This document shows, one piece after another, positions 22,327 to 34,900 of a stretch of 64,000 nt of DNA; the first letter of the stretch is position 1; each line of letters opens with the position of its first letter. Origin of the DNA: Cylindrodendrum hubeiense (taxonomy: Eukaryota > Ascomycota > Sordariomycetes > Hypocreales > Nectriaceae); the NCBI GenBank assembly GCA_014621425.1, contig JAANBB010000179.1, forward strand, positions 1 through 64,000, given 5' to 3'. The notes beneath the pieces are model-generated. The model ran no database searches. It had not been told where the DNA came from and was given only the letters and a program-made list of their open reading frames with translations. The position numbers were made by a program, and so were the translations under genes.

Positions 22327-22849
22327 GCTTGGTTCCTGGCTGTGGTGTCTCGTCTCTCGCGGGTGTCGTACGGCGACGAGGCCGGTGTTCGTGGGCGCGG
22401 TGGTTAAATAGCAACTGAGCGCTCAGCGCAGAATGACGCCATGACGGTCATCGACAGCCTTGTGGGGCTGGCGATGCAACGCGGCATGCGATGTGCGTAC
22501 AATCAGGGGGCCGTGATCATTGGCCGCATCACGAAGCATGTCCGCGTGTTGGACGGGACGCTCAGCGGGCGTGTGACGTGTCGGCTGATCCACCAGAGCT
22601 GGCGGCAGCTCCAGGTTTCCAGTGGGGGCGAGTTCTAAATCTTTAGCAGCCCCTAAACTATAACACATCACCGGCCTATGTTTGGAGTCTGTAGGTTCAG
22701 CTGGAGGGGGCCATCGGATGATCCAGTGACTGTTGGCAAGTCTGCTGCCTGCGGTGGACATGGAAGCCTACGTCGGGTGTCACGACACTGCGCAGCTCCA
22801 ACGGCGGCCGTTTCTAGGCGACTGCTGAGGCGGGGGCCGGGCGCGGTTC

Positions 22850-23020
22850 AGTGGTTTAGGGGGTTAGTGACTTAGTGACTTAGTGGCTTAGTGACTTAGT
22901 GACTTAGTGACTTAGTGGTTTAGTGGTTTAGTGGTTTAGTGGTTTAGTGGTTTAGTGGTTTAGTGGTTTAGTGGTTCAGTGGTTTAGTGGTTTAGTTGTT
23001 TAGTGGTTCAGTGGTCCAGT
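22850..23020 (+). repeat. 9-bp minisatellite
   Basis: About 17-18 units of 'ttagtggtt' with a 5' block of 'ttagtgact' variants and occasional 'ttcagtggt'. The two variants are segregated along the array, as expected from slippage expansion. It lies between the ankyrin gene and the acetyltransferase gene. No gene is seen in 22410-23290. Confidence 0.9.
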
Positions 23021-23294
23021 AATTGCCAGCCGGGCTTTGCTGCCGGGGCTTTGCTGTCGGGGCTTTCTGCCGTGGCTAACAGTGGGCTTCGACGTCGATC
23101 ATTTTAGTCTTGGACCCTTGATCCAGCTGCCATGGCTCTGGCTGTCATCGTCATGTCGCAGCGAAGTGGAACAATGCTGTCATCATTTTGTTCATCAATA
23201 AACGCCGCCAAGGAATGAATCATGGCACGTCTCCAACAGCCGCCAAGGCGTAAATCATGGCCAGTCTCCAAAGCCGCCTCCCGCCACGTCACAT

Positions 23295-24046
23295 CTACAC
23301 ATCCGGCACCACCTCCAGCTTCTTTATCACCCTCGCCGGCGACCCAACTGCCACGGAGAATTCGGGAATGTCCTTGGTCACCACGCTGCCCGCGCCGATG
23401 GTGCACCCCTTCCCGATCGTTACCCCCGGCATGACGGTTGTGTTTCCGCCGATCCAGCAGTCGTTCCCAATCGTGATGGGCTTGGCATATTCCACCAGGT
23501 TGCGCCGCGACTCGACGCTGGTGTCGTGCGTCGCGGAGAAGAGGGACACGTTGGGGCCAAACAGGACCCGGTCCCCGATCTTGACAATGCTGCAGTCGAG
23601 AATGGAAAGGCTATTTGGTCAGCGTCGCACTGAACAGCGCGGTGCATCCACGTACTTGTAGTTCGCATACAGCGCGTCACCAATGGAAATGTTGGACCCG
23701 TAGTCGATGCTAAGCGGTGGCTCGATGTACGACCCCTTGCCGAGCTTGCCCATGATCTCCTTCAGCATCTTTTCCCGGTCCGCCGCCAACGACTCTTGCG
23801 TGGCATCGTCAGGGAAATGGCTGTTGAACTTGTGCATCCATTTCCTGGCGCGAAACCGAGCATTGCTGAGTTCCGGGCCGTACCCATCGTACCTGAGCGC
23901 AGACGCCGGTTAGCATGGACCCCACTAAAGTTGACGTGAACTTACACCATGCCGGAGATCATCTTCTGGTACTCCTCACCACACGGTGCATTCTCAAGAG
24001 TCTTTGCAAACTCAATAAGCTCTGGGTCTTTCTCTAGGGTCGCCAT
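23295..24046 (-). CDS. Maltose/galactoside O-acetyltransferase family (NodL/LacA-like)
   Basis: Three exons on the minus strand (24046-23946, 23892-23656, 23610-23295), 217 residues. Introns of 53 and 45 nt have GTAAGT and GTACGT donors and CAG and TAG acceptors, and all phases close. The N-terminus ([20 protein letters not shown]) and the following '[20 protein letters not shown]' match the short helical maltose-acetyltransferase N-domain. The rest is a left-handed beta-helix with hexapeptide repeats: '[17 protein letters not shown]', '[20 protein letters not shown]' and '[18 protein letters not shown]'. The histidine in 'LFSATHDTS' is the expected catalytic base. Family members move an acetyl group from acetyl-CoA to a sugar hydroxyl. 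The family is usually cytosolic, and no signal peptide is seen. Length is normal. Confidence 0.9.
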
Positions 24047-24059
24047 AATTATCTGTCAA

Positions 24060-25405
24060 TTTGATGCTGAAGTAGAGGGTGCCTGCCCACAAAGGACGGG
24101 GCATCGAGACTTATACACCATCGAGTCCCCACTGCGGAGGACGGGGAATCTCCGGATGATTATCGGGTGATTACTGGCTGCTCATCGGCCCATGGAGCAG
24201 TTCTCACAACCTTGCCCTGAAATGGATGTTGAGAGGTAATTCCTGGTCATGGACTGGTTCTAGATCTTCTGGGCGGCCGGGGTGTAATTGATTCCAGGTC
24301 CAGCTGACCGGTTCGGGGCGTTGGAAGGGTGTCGTTCGGGTCATCTTTGCCTGTTGCTCCTTATCGCTCAAGAACACCGTTCTGGGTTTCGTCAAACGCA
24401 CCCAGCATATCAAAGCGCAACGAAGAGTTAGGCTGAATGGATGTGGCGCATGCTTCTCACTGCTACGGAGTACAGCTTCTACTACGTAGTACTGCTAGAA
24501 AAGCACTGTCTTCTCTATCTTTTAGTTACTCATCGGGTCACGTTAGTGGAGCGACCGTTTCCATGGACCCACGATCCCCGCACACCCCGCCGTTCCCCGG
24601 TAACGGCAATGGGCCCAACCCGAAACACGACAAGTATTTCTCAAAACTCCCGGCAGATCCGGGCCGTGAACAGTTCCCTGTCGTCCAAGATGGGATCCGG
24701 AGGCTTGAATCCATCGGAGGGGCTCCCGACCGGATAAACTGGCCGGCTTGACGATGGATCAGGCACCGAATTGCCATAGGGTAGGTTCCGCTGCACAGCC
24801 CAGAGGCTCAGTCGAAATGAAGACTGGGAACAACCTAGAAAGATCGACCAGTGAAATCGCGACATGAAACATGAACATTCACCTTCTACCTTCTAGAACT
24901 TATAACTAGCACAGAAATCTCGAGGATGGCGAAATTCCCAGGCGCACTCTGTTTTTATCACTTGATCCTAGTGCCATTCTGATCCACAAGAGTGGGTGCG
25001 GATCACGATAACAGCGTCGCAGAAACATACCTGCAGACAGAGTGTCGAGCGCCAAGGAAAAAGGAAGACGAGAAACAATTATCTCTATATGCCAGGCCTC
25101 ATCTTCACATAAAAGTCATTGTTTGGCTGGAGTGGCTGGCCTGGCTGGGCATTTCCACCTTCACATTCCACCTTCCCATTGGCGATTAAAGGCTGACGGC
25201 AAGGCGTCCTGGAATTGGCTGGTTTCACTGACACGGCCTCCACTTTGATAGTGCACTGCCTCATTCTAGTGTGTCAGCTCGCGCTTTTCTACGTCATGCC
25301 ACCAACGAGCGGCACATTGCACCTTAAAGGGTTAGCGTGTTTTGTCACCTCATCGAGGCAGGGCGCAGATCACCGTGCCTGTGCAGGAAGGTCCAATTGA
25401 TGCAG
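24060..25405. other. Mostly gene-free stretch with one weak small frame
   Basis: The only ATG-started frame of note is 24437-24751 (+), 104 codons, with a proline- and glycine-rich C-terminal half. It has no splice support or known domain, so I do not call it a gene. Nothing else is seen. Confidence 0.35.
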
Positions 25406-25407
25406 TC

Positions 25408-25413
25408 TATAAG
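25408..25413 (+). promoter_or_regulatory. TATA-like box
   Basis: 'ctataagt' lies about 150 bp before the ATG at 25564 and is followed by a long CA-rich leader, typical of fungal 5' UTRs. Position is the only support. Confidence 0.4.
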
Positions 25414-25563
25414 TATGGAGGAAGGGATGTGGTTTTCGCTTTCTTGCAACGACCCAAGAATACCACCACCGCCATTAAACCAACACCGACATAAAACACC
25501 AACATACAACACACAGCACAACACACAACCCACACACACAACTCAACACAAACACCCTTCATC

Positions 25564-26259
25564 ATGGACAACATCTCAATGGAAACTACCCCGCTATACG
25601 ATGTCTCAAATCCTATCCTCCAAGTTGATTGGTCATGGAAGAAATGGAAGGCTCTCATCACTGAGAAGGGCAGACCTACCAATCCCCTATACGTCGTTGA
25701 CTACAAGAGCATGAGCACACCAACCCTCATATTCACGTCTCCTAGCACCAATGACGTCATCGGCACCGGCACGCTCCACCCCATCTCCATCAACGCCAGG
25801 TATGAGATCCACGGCGCAAAGGGTAAACTGAAGGCCCTCAAACGCTTCGAGACTGAGTACACCCACCTTTCACACGCCTACTCCGACGACGAAAGACCAG
25901 TAGCCATGAGATGGATTACAGTGGGCGGTGGCTTCCAATCCTGGGATTTTATCTGCCTCGATGAGCAGAACATGCCCGTCGCAAAGTTCTCGGCCAGTAT
26001 ATGGGCCGTCAGTAAAATGGGCTACATCGAGTTCATCGGGCCCAAAGCCACGTCGCAGGCTGCCCGAGACGAGATTGTCGTTGTCAGCTTGACCCTGTTC
26101 AACTGCATGCTGCTTCGTGTAAGCAGCATGCTGTCCCTCTTCGGGGCTTTTATTGCTCGACCGGGTCCTTTGGATAAAGAGGCCGTGTATCCATCACATG
26201 AGTTGCAACCAATTCGATATACCGACAATAGCGACCCATCGAGGATAAAGCAAGACTAA
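25564..26259 (+). CDS. Conserved-type fungal protein of unknown function
   Basis: Single exon, 231 residues, starting MDNISMETTPLYDVSNPI. The ATG has a good context (atcATGg) and a CA-rich leader. The fold looks beta-rich ('PTLIFTSPSTNDVIGTGTLH', 'GGGFQSWDFICLDEQNMPVA', 'AKFSASIWAVSKMGYIEFI'), in the style of the tubby/LURP-one-like proteins common in ascomycetes. Near the C-terminus lies a hydrophobic stretch (IVVVSLTLFNCMLLRVSSML), which is probably a buried helix or a weak membrane segment. There is no signal peptide. I can give no function; the fold analogy is inference. Confidence 0.7.
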   Translation: MDNISMETTPLYDVSNPILQVDWSWKKWKALITEKGRPTNPLYVVDYKSMSTPTLIFTSPSTNDVIGTGTLHPISINARYEIHGAKGKLKALKRFETEYTHLSHAYSDDERPVAMRWITVGGGFQSWDFICLDEQNMPVAKFSASIWAVSKMGYIEFIGPKATSQAARDEIVVVSLTLFNCMLLRVSSMLSLFGAFIARPGPLDKEAVYPSHELQPIRYTDNSDPSRIKQD

Positions 26260-27335
26260 AATGAACATCGGATCGAAGCAGGAACTCTTTTCGCCTCAGT
26301 GTGGGCGCTTATCTACTTAGCGGGGAGTGTATGAATTTGTGGGAATATTTACTATCGTTGTTCTATTTTTATTATGTCTCTATCAGCTCTTCGACTTTCT
26401 CTTGATAGACTATGAACGCACCAGTTACACATATTGGTACCCTAAGCTTCACTTTTGACCCGAACCTTTGCAATCCGTGCATGCAGGTGCAAGATGAGGC
26501 CCTTGACACCAACTCAGTAAAAAACTTAAGCCATCAAATCCATTCACGTTTTTTAAGCTGAGCTCCTGCTGCTCTAAGCCGAGTTAATACTGAGGTTTGT
26601 GGGGCCCATTCTTGGGATCGCTACCCTCGTCAGGATCCCAAGCGGGGCCATACCTGGACATCCCTGTTTAGGCCCTCCGGGTTCTGCAACCTGCCAAGGA
26701 AGCAGACAAGTCTGGCGTGTGGAGCAGAGCGCCGTGCTCCATTACGAATCGCCTGTCAGCCCATCGCGTTACCAGTGGCGGTCGGCGATGAGGACCATCG
26801 ACAAGCCCATTGTGGGAGAAGAAGTTGCTGGGGCGTCATTAGTCTCAGTCATCTGCGCAGACGAGTACGACGTCGTCACTTCCGGAGCAGGAAATATGTA
26901 AAAGAATTCATGATACCACTCGGCAAGTCTTAGGAGTAGACTTACAAGCTGTCTTCACCCGACGGGCCAATGCACATCACGGAACCGTCCCAGTCGAGTC
27001 ATATAGGAGTTCGATGGCTGACTTACAAACATTTGTCAATGCTTCAATCACCAACAGAGTCACCTGTTTCACCGGTACATCACGGGATGATGCCGACCCA
27101 CAGCATCCGGTCAAACAACCCAACAAACAGTCTTTTCGTATGAGTCATCTCTTCTTTGATAGGGTGTTTGCACCACCCAACAACCACTGTCACCTAGCCT
27201 CCAGCTGGCAATTTGTGGCTTTTGAAGAAAAGAAAAAACTATTTATACCTCTGAGAACGCATCATGACCCTAACTCTTTTTTATCACTCATCACTCTAAG
27301 CTATATTACCTTTACCCTTCACAAGCCTATATTAA
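26260..27335. other. Gene-free, relic-bearing stretch
   Basis: The segment 26949-26990 ('ctgtcttcaccc(a)gacgggcca(a)tgcacatca') recurs at 29307-29345, so both belong to one repeat. A short non-ATG frame at 26599-26901 has no recognisable content. Confidence 0.4.
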
Positions 27336-27339
27336 ATAT

Positions 27340-27480
27340 CGCCGACTTGCCCCCAGACATTGATGGTCGCTGAAATAAAACCTTGGCACGCGACTCGTGT
27401 CCCACTTCCACACGGAACGATAGCCGATGAAACCGTGCCAAGGACATCTCAAGCAGCGGCTGACTGTCCCAAAAGTATCG
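27340..27480 (+). pseudogene. Helicase-family shred (copy F)
   Basis: Translated in two frames it reads 'IADLPPDIDGR', 'WHATRVPLPHGT' and 'VPKTSQAAA'. These match three blocks that are widely separated in the copy at 17.3-18.3 kb. Here they lie within about 140 bp, so two internal deletions have joined them. It has no coding potential. Confidence 0.65.
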
Positions 27481-28489
27481 CAGAGATGCTGTGGTTGGAT
27501 TCCTTCCGGAAAGACCATCGTTGAATATTTGGTTGTTGATGGATACAAAACCTTGGAATCTTTTGCTGCGGCCCACCCCCAAGGCTGGCCACAATGTCAA
27601 CCTCGATGGTTGGTCTCCCGTTCAAGTTTGAGACAATAAGTACCTAACATCAGATCGCAGGCTATTCGTGATTTTTCCGCTCAGAGGTTTTGCGGCAGAC
27701 CCGAAGGAGACACCTTCCTCGTACTCAATCCAGAATACTCTATCTCGAGTACCCGGGTGAGATTGTGGCTGCCGATGCTTGCGAGAAAAAGGCCAAGACT
27801 CGGATCGTGAAGATCATCATTATAACCTACGACAAATGCGGACCAATAGAACCATTTTGGAACCCGGATCAGGTCAACCTTGTTCAAATATACCACAAAA
27901 CACTATGGTTGGTCTCATATCGGTCTTTTTATATCTAATACGGTCAAGCTTGTCTGACCACTATCCCATTTCGTTCTTGAATCCACGAGAGGACTATATA
28001 TCGTCCATACACTCAAACAGCCTTGGACAGCCTTCTATTTATGTTAGTTACCTATCTTTGGCTATTATATTTCTCGAGTTTCATATTAATATTCTCCCAA
28101 TAGATACTTTCAACGACAGAAAGGACAAGATCTAGGTTCTCCACTTCGCGAATACCCTCTACTTCACAAGCGAATGATTCCTATTATCTTGCGATCATGC
28201 CCAAATGTCACCATAATTGGCATCTACGATTACCCACTCATTTACCATGGAGACGTCATTTATTTGCTGAATCTGATCAGCGAGATCAATACAGGATGTG
28301 AAGGACCGATCAAGCTCCTATCGACAAATTCGATTCTTTCCTGTTGAAGGATAACACTAGTCCGATCCATGAGTGATCCACTCACTATATGCATAAGATG
28401 TTGTACCTCTGTACTCATAGTTGCTTCTTCAATCAATCCATAATTTACCTGTCAACACTCCCCGCATTTCGACGCTGTGATCTTGGCAG

Positions 28490-28970
28490 GGTCACTGTTA
28501 AATGATATGGGGTACACTGGAGCCTAGTGACTCTTTTGAAGCCGTCGAACTTCCAGATAGTGATAGCGGTGGCTGTCCAGTCGCACCTCTTATCATTTCA
28601 GTCAACGTACTCCATGTCAATAACCCAACCTGAAGTGTTGTATTTGTCCGCAGGCTTCTTCTTACATTTGGTAATTTTGTAGATGGTTTCGATGCTACTG
28701 AACTTGGCCATGACAATGGAGCTGGGTGAGAAGATCTGCCAGACGTTATAGAAACGGAAGTACTTCGCCCTCAAGGCTTAGTACTTGTATGCAGAGATAT
28801 CTAGATGAATCCAAACATTCCAAATGCCAAAATGATATTTGTGAGCTATCCAAGTGTGGGATGCTGAACGTGGCCATGCCCAGCCAAATTCGCGCATAAC
28901 AACACGAAGACTACCTGTTGCGACAGCTTCCCTCCGCCGCCCTTTCCATATCGCATCTTGCAATTATTAA
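28490..28970 (-). pseudogene. Possible small-gene relic
   Basis: On the minus strand a frame near 28710-28490 reads 'MAKFSSIETIYKITKCKKK', then 'WVIDMEYVD', a stop, and 'CDWTATAITIWKFDGFKRV'. The even spacing of Cys and Trp looks like a decayed small protein. An upstream piece starts at 28963. I do not recognise it, and confidence that it was ever a gene is low. The rest of 27480-29965 is AT-rich and shows no gene. Confidence 0.25.
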
Positions 28971-29968
28971 AACTAGTGTTTTGTACTCGCCGAACAACTC
29001 AAGGTAATGTTCACCCATCACTTATTAATAAAATGGCTGATAGAGCCTAGATTTCCAGTGTGGATATAGGCATACTAGCAAAAACACCGGATTGGCGCTG
29101 GTTCATCATTTCGGAGGAGATTCTCTGACCTTCACCATCGTGGGATAGCTTCCCTCAAATACTTCCATGGTAGTCACGACCCACACTGATTACAAAGCCT
29201 CTTACTGACAAATAACCTAGATTTAGTAACTGGTTCGGTGTCAAATAGGGAAGCGGCTTGAACGACGCGGGAAGATAGTTGAGAGTCACGCACAAAGATT
29301 GAAAGCTGTCTTCACCCAGACGGGCCATGCACATCATTGAACTTCCACATGGTCACGTGGGAATCGATGGCGGACTATTCCCGATTAACCTCGCCTGGCT
29401 TATTCGGCAGGCGGTAAAAAGGGGCGATATACTGGCAGAGTAGAAACCGAGCGCGGTGTTTGCGGCCGAGGAAGCCCGAGCTAATGACGAAAGGGCCTAA
29501 GTTCTGGTTGTTCCTAAACACCATCGATTGCTAAGGTCCTAAGTATATTAATAATGATCTCACGGGTCTCCTTGATGATGTTGCTGTTCCCTAAACCGCT
29601 GGCTTTTGGCAGTCTAGGAGCTCTGTCCAGCTGCATTGTAACTGCGGGGGATTGGCCCACGTAGGGCTGGTTTCTTTAGACTAGTAAGGCTTCGCCCTCA
29701 CACTTCGCATCACAGACTGCATCTAGACTACAGCCCATGATTGAATCTTAGGGTCCGATAATAGGGTTTCGATTCGGGGAAGAATCCGGGATGTCCGATA
29801 GGTGTACCTAAAATGCTGTTGCAGTATTGCGCTAGCTCGGCCTTTGCCGGCCGAGATCGCGAGTGGGTCAACCGATATATTACAATTACCATACATCATT
29901 GAAGCAAATCTGGAGAATTAAGCATAAAAAATACGTTGCATACATTTGAACTACTCGAACAAGAAAAC

Positions 29969-30932
29969 ATGGTCAAAATTAAGACTGTCGGCGTTCTGGG
30001 GGTAGGTCATTCGCACTTGATGCCCTTCCTCACGCCCCCAACGTACACGACGACATGGACTAATATTTGCATAGGGAACTGGAGGCCTGGGCACCTACAT
30101 TACGAATAACCTTGCTTCGTCTGGCCTTTTCGATGTAACAGTCTTTACTCGGGCCGGGAACCCTTCTCTTCCCGCAGGTGTCAAGTCTGCGCCTATCAAC
30201 TATGATGACGTGGACAGTCTCACGGAATCATTCAGGGGCCAAGATGCAATTGTCGCCGTGATACCAGGCCATCTGGCAGAGTTGCAGTTCAAGCCTATCG
30301 AAGCAGCAATCAAAGCTGGTGTACACCGCTTTATTCCCTCCGAGTATGGGGTCGACATCCGCAACCCTATGGTCCGCAAGATGCCTTTCATGAAAACGAA
30401 ACAGGAAATTGAGCAGAGATTGGTCGATGCTGCCAAGGAAGGCAAACTCACCTACACTAGCATCTATGGCGGAGGCTTCGTCGAATGGGTGTTGAGCTAT
30501 GAGGAACTGATGCCCATCAGCCAGCGCAAGTTCAATATCCAGAACGACGGAAACATACCCTTTTCCATAACCAAGATGAACGACTACGCGAAAGCCGTCG
30601 TGGGCGCTCTCAGCCACCCGGAAGATACAGAGAATGAGGTGATGCTGATAGAAAGCTACCGACCCACCCAGCTCCAGATCCTCGAATCGGCCAAGGAGGT
30701 GCTGCCCGGCGACTGGCAGGTCGAGTACGTGGATATGGACAAGAATGCTGAGATTGCCGAACAAAAGATGTTTGCAGGTCAATTTGATATCCCGGTTGTC
30801 GACCCGATGGTGTTCAAGATCATGTTTACTCCTGGATATGGAGGTCAGATTGACGAGATTCATAATGATCTGGCAGGCATAACCCGCATGACAGACAAGG
30901 AGCTGAAGAAGATTATAAAGTCATTTGCCTAA
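29969..30932 (+). CDS. Isoflavone reductase-like NAD(P)-dependent oxidoreductase
   Basis: Two exons: 29969-30001 and 30075-30932. The 73-nt intron (30002-30074) has a GTAGGT donor and an atag acceptor and is in phase, giving 296 residues. The first exon is only 11 codons, but it supplies the start of the Rossmann motif, which across the splice reads GVLGGTGGLGTYI (GxxGxxG, residues 8-20). 'GVHRFIPSEYGVDIRNPMVR' and 'KQEIEQRLVDAAKEGKLTYT' are typical of the PCBER/isoflavone-reductase branch of the NmrA-like atypical SDRs, in which the lysine of 'TKQ' is the expected catalytic residue. Family members reduce small aromatic or phenylpropanoid-type substrates with NADPH in the cytosol. The substrate is not predictable. 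It stands alone between relic-rich flanks. Confidence 0.85.
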
Positions 30933-31189
30933 ATACCTACTTCTGTTCTCACTTATTGGAGCAGAATAGTACCACGGTAAGTAATAAGTTTGCTGCCTCG
31001 TCCATGTAGCTTGCCATGGTACTTTCGATAGCGTTATCAATGTGCTGATTTCTGTTGCCTGGGGATGGCCTATGTACGTGATATTTTAACTGATAACCGT
31101 GTATCGTATGTTGAGCCGAGTTCATGTGTGGCCCGAAAATAACAGTTCTCTTTCTAAGAAATTGAAAGGTGCTGCGCCTCATCTTAATA

Positions 31190-31445
31190 TTTATGAATAT
31201 TGCTATTTGCACACTTTCACGATGTTATACATGTCCTCGTACCGCTGTTTCAAAAGATAATTACCTGCAATTCACCGAATATGACATTTGAGTATGGGAA
31301 ATACAGGAAGGCGCATTAGTAGTATTTATTTATCCTAATACTCTATTTGGTTTAGTTGTTTCTTCCCTAATATTAAAAAAATGCATTTAGGTTAAGTGTG
31401 TACATGCACATACTATATTTACAGTTAAGATTTAGGTGGGGAATT
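31190..31445 (+). repeat. Diverged copy of the AT-rich element segment
   Basis: Shares with 19495-19775 the words 'tttcaaaagataattacc', 'aggaagg', 'tatttatttatcctaat', 'ttccctaatatta' and 'aagatttaggtg' in the same order. It also contains 'atgacatttga', the word that follows the insertion in element unit 2. No helicase coding sequence is attached here, so it is a solo fragment. Confidence 0.55.
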
Positions 31446-31821
31446 CAAGGCCCGCAGGGATGGAGGTACCGTGCTCATACGTGGACCGGACTGCTCCTTA
31501 TTTCATCCACGTTCAGACCGCTTCGCCATGTCATTTGGAGGGTGGGCTATGCTGTGGCTTGAACTTGGGCGCCTGCATAAACACTTTGCAATTTACAGAT
31601 TACTGTTGCATGCAAACGAGGCATCCAGTAAAGTTGAGTGTACGGATTAAAAAGCAAATGTTGCGCCCGTTTATGTTGCACCCAAGCAAAACAGCCAAAC
31701 GCCGCGCCTGCCAGAAGTACAGCCCCGCAATTACCATCGCACCCCGACGTCATGCCCCCAAAAGTACACGCCAAAAGTACACCGAAAGTGCACGCCAAAG
31801 ATACGCCTGACGGCCTATGAA

Positions 31822-31828
31822 TATAAAT
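31822..31828 (+). promoter_or_regulatory. TATA-like box
   Basis: 'tataaat' lies about 120 bp upstream of the ATG of the Clr5-ankyrin gene. It is a plausible core promoter by position only. Confidence 0.4.
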
Positions 31829-31945
31829 GCACCCCGCAACATCTGGTAAAAGGTTACCATACACTCTGGGCTTCATTCATCACTCGCTATTCAATTCCCA
31901 TTGTTCTTGGTTCTAGCTGTCCAAAGGCTTTATTCTGCTGCCATC

Positions 31946-34900
31946 ATGCCCATCGACTGGTCTCTCCACAATCAAGCACTTGAAGAAGCCCTTGAGCTTT
32001 ATGCGGACAGAGGCCAGAGCGCCAAGCAAGCTGTCGATTTCCTCAAGGATAAACATCAGCTTGAAATCACGTACGTTTCTTTTTCTCTCTGACAATAGCA
32101 GGAGCTTACAAAGCGATAGAGAAAGGCAGTTCAAACACAAAGCTGGAGGCTTAAAGAATTTAAGGGCGGACGAGTGGCAAGCAGTTGCCAATGAAATCCA
32201 CAAACGAACCAACGAAGGCAAGGCCTCTCACGTTTACATCTGGAATCGACTACAAAGTTCAGCACGCGTCGAAAAAGCAATGCAGCGCCGTAGAAAAGAA
32301 ACAAGCCGCGCTCCAGGCTTGGCTTTGGGTAAGTAATTATCCTTGATATACTTTCTATCTGTTTGCTCATAGCTCATTATTGATTTTGCAGACTTGGGTA
32401 ATGATACAGTTGGAAAGCACAAAATTGAAATACGTGCCTCGGTCTCTCAAGATGTCACTCATCAAGCACCCGAGATTCGTCAGCCCGTTTCGACTTCTGT
32501 GGAGAATAATGGGGCACTGATGATTCCCCATGCAGAATCCCTAAATAACTCACCGAATGGCAATTCTATAGAGCGTCTTGGGGCTAGCGGAGACATCTTT
32601 GAGCTTAACGCAGGCACACTCCAGGCTGTCGATCACTCTGCTTCTCACTCGAACCCTCTTGAGCTTTATCGGACAAACAACTTTGGCACCGGCACGTTGG
32701 AATCACTGCAGGAGCATGAAATAGCGACGCAGGCCGTGATGAACGGAACTTCGTTTAATGCCGAATGGGGGTTTACACAGCCGAGGCTACACATCTCCCC
32801 TTTTCCAACAATTGGTGTCCCGTTGGCAATGTTTCCATTGGCCTCAAACGACTTTGCGCAACCCCATGAACCATTTCAGTCGCACGGAAACTCAGGTATT
32901 TGGCCTCCGCTGTGAATCTTTCTCCTTAGTTACTAACAAGATCAAACAAGCATTTTCTATCACGCTCCTGGGATTAGGCGAAACTAGCCCCTCCAAAGCT
33001 CGCCATAGCTTTTCCGAATCCTTAGAACCATTCGAAACCAGCGTCTTTAACTCGAGGCCTATGTTGTCTGGAGTCAACTCAATTCGCTCCATATTACCCC
33101 AGGAGCAAACTAGCTGGAGAATGTCTCAATTGAAGTTAGTGGGTCCACATAATCAAGCCATTGCAGACCAGGTTGAAGATATTCTCGAAACCTCCCGAGA
33201 GGGAGGTCGGATTTATTCGGAAAGCGAAAGCCAGAATTCGCTTGACGAAATGTTCACAATTGTTGCACGCCTCACCTCAAGCAATTTGCTGCACGAAAAT
33301 CAAATTCAGAACTTCCTTCTATGGGTACACAAAAACGATTATCATGGTGCTCTGAATGGGTTTATACAAAAGAGATTATCTCGTATGTGTGCCTTCATTG
33401 AAGTGCTTCTTCATAACATCTCAAATGTCCAATTCTCTGGTTCAGACGAAAAGACAAATGGCCATGTTAAGCCTGAAGACAGCTTCTTGAACATATGCGC
33501 AACTGAAACTCTTGCCCTCATTCGGATGGCACAAGACCGTGCTATGTCGGGCTCTTTGGGCGGAATGCTTCTCATTGGGTTCATTCTCTCCAAGAACTTA
33601 GCCGCGGTCACTCAATTGATTAACCGACATGTCAACGTTAATTACATGAAGGAATTTCTGCCATTCCAATCCTCAAGCACTCCACTAACGGCCGCAGTTG
33701 CTGTAGGGTCAACTACAATTGTCGCTCTTCTTATTACTGCTGGAGCAGATGTTAACCAGAGGCCCAGGTCTGATTTCGATCAAACTGCCTTGTGTTGCGC
33801 TGTGGAAAAAGGAGATATTGAAATGGTTAAGATATTACTGGAGAAGCATGCAAAACTCTTCAATGATTCGAGAATCAAGGGTGATGACATTCTTACCTAT
33901 GCAAAGAAAACCTCAAAAGTCATATATATGCTCCTCATAGAGTCACTCGAAACAGAACCGACAATAGGCATCGAATCAATGATAATGCTGTTGGTTGAGG
34001 CGGCAGCATCTGGAAAGAACAACCTCTATCAATTTTTTCACAAGCATGGAACCATTCGCAAATACATTCTAGAGGGCAGCTTGTGTTATGCTCTTGAAAT
34101 AAGAAGCGTTCGAGCAGTTATAAACTTGCTGGATCGCCGCATAGATCCTAATGCAATTGAATATCGCCATGCTCAGGAGAAAGACGACTTCCGCAAAACG
34201 GCTGACCCAGAACACCCTATTATCCTAGCAGCCAAATCTTGGACTTATAATCGACGAGATCAAGACGAGCCAGCAAGTGTTCTTTATTTGTTGATGAAAG
34301 TCAAACCAAATCTGACCGACGAGGATATTCTTCAACTTTGCCGAAATACAGCTTGGATTGAGCATGGAACTATATTTTCTGTCATGCTTCAAGCAGGGTA
34401 TTATACCGGCTTGGTCGGCCCATCCGCTCTCGAGTACTGGGCTCAAACAGGGAACGTATTTCAATGTGGAATTATTCTTGATGCAGGGATCGATATCAAT
34501 GCATATGGGGCATGTGGCTCTAGTGCTTTACAAGCTGCTGCCCGCCGTGGCAGGATTGAAGTCGTGGATTATCTCATTAAACGGCACGCAGATGTCAACC
34601 TACCAGCAAATCCAAATGCGGAGAGCGCTTATGTTAGATGGGGAATGGATACGGACGCAGGCAGTAAGAGAGGACTGAGACTTACGGCCCTCCAGAATGC
34701 AGCATTGTCACAATCCACCGACATAATGGACTGTCTGATTGAAGCCGGGGCAAACATCAGAGCCCCTGCAGCCAGCGATGGGGGTATCACCCTGCTAGAG
34801 GCTGCAGCTGGGATATTTCAGCAAGATTATGAGTTCAAATTCAACAGAGCTTGGCATGCACATGACCTGGCCAGATTCAATCAAAAATCCGCGCAGCGTA

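Noticed and set aside
21759..22407. Plus-strand frames of about 150 codons
   Set aside because: They are shadows of the GC-rich disordered N-terminus of the minus-strand ankyrin gene, with Arg/Ser/Pro composition mirrored on the other strand.
22850..23020. Possible CRISPR-like or telomeric array
   Set aside because: Nine-bp units without spacers; a simple minisatellite in a eukaryotic genome.
24437..24751. 104-codon ATG frame
   Set aside because: Proline- and glycine-rich with no homology I recognise and no promoter or splice support; kept only as a note.
26599..26901. 100-codon open frame
   Set aside because: Non-ATG start, no domain, and located in a relic-rich stretch.
29846..29870. Inverted repeat ctcggcc...ggccgag as a terminator
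   Set aside because: Short 7-bp stem with no flanking gene end. Fungal Pol II termination does not use such hairpins.
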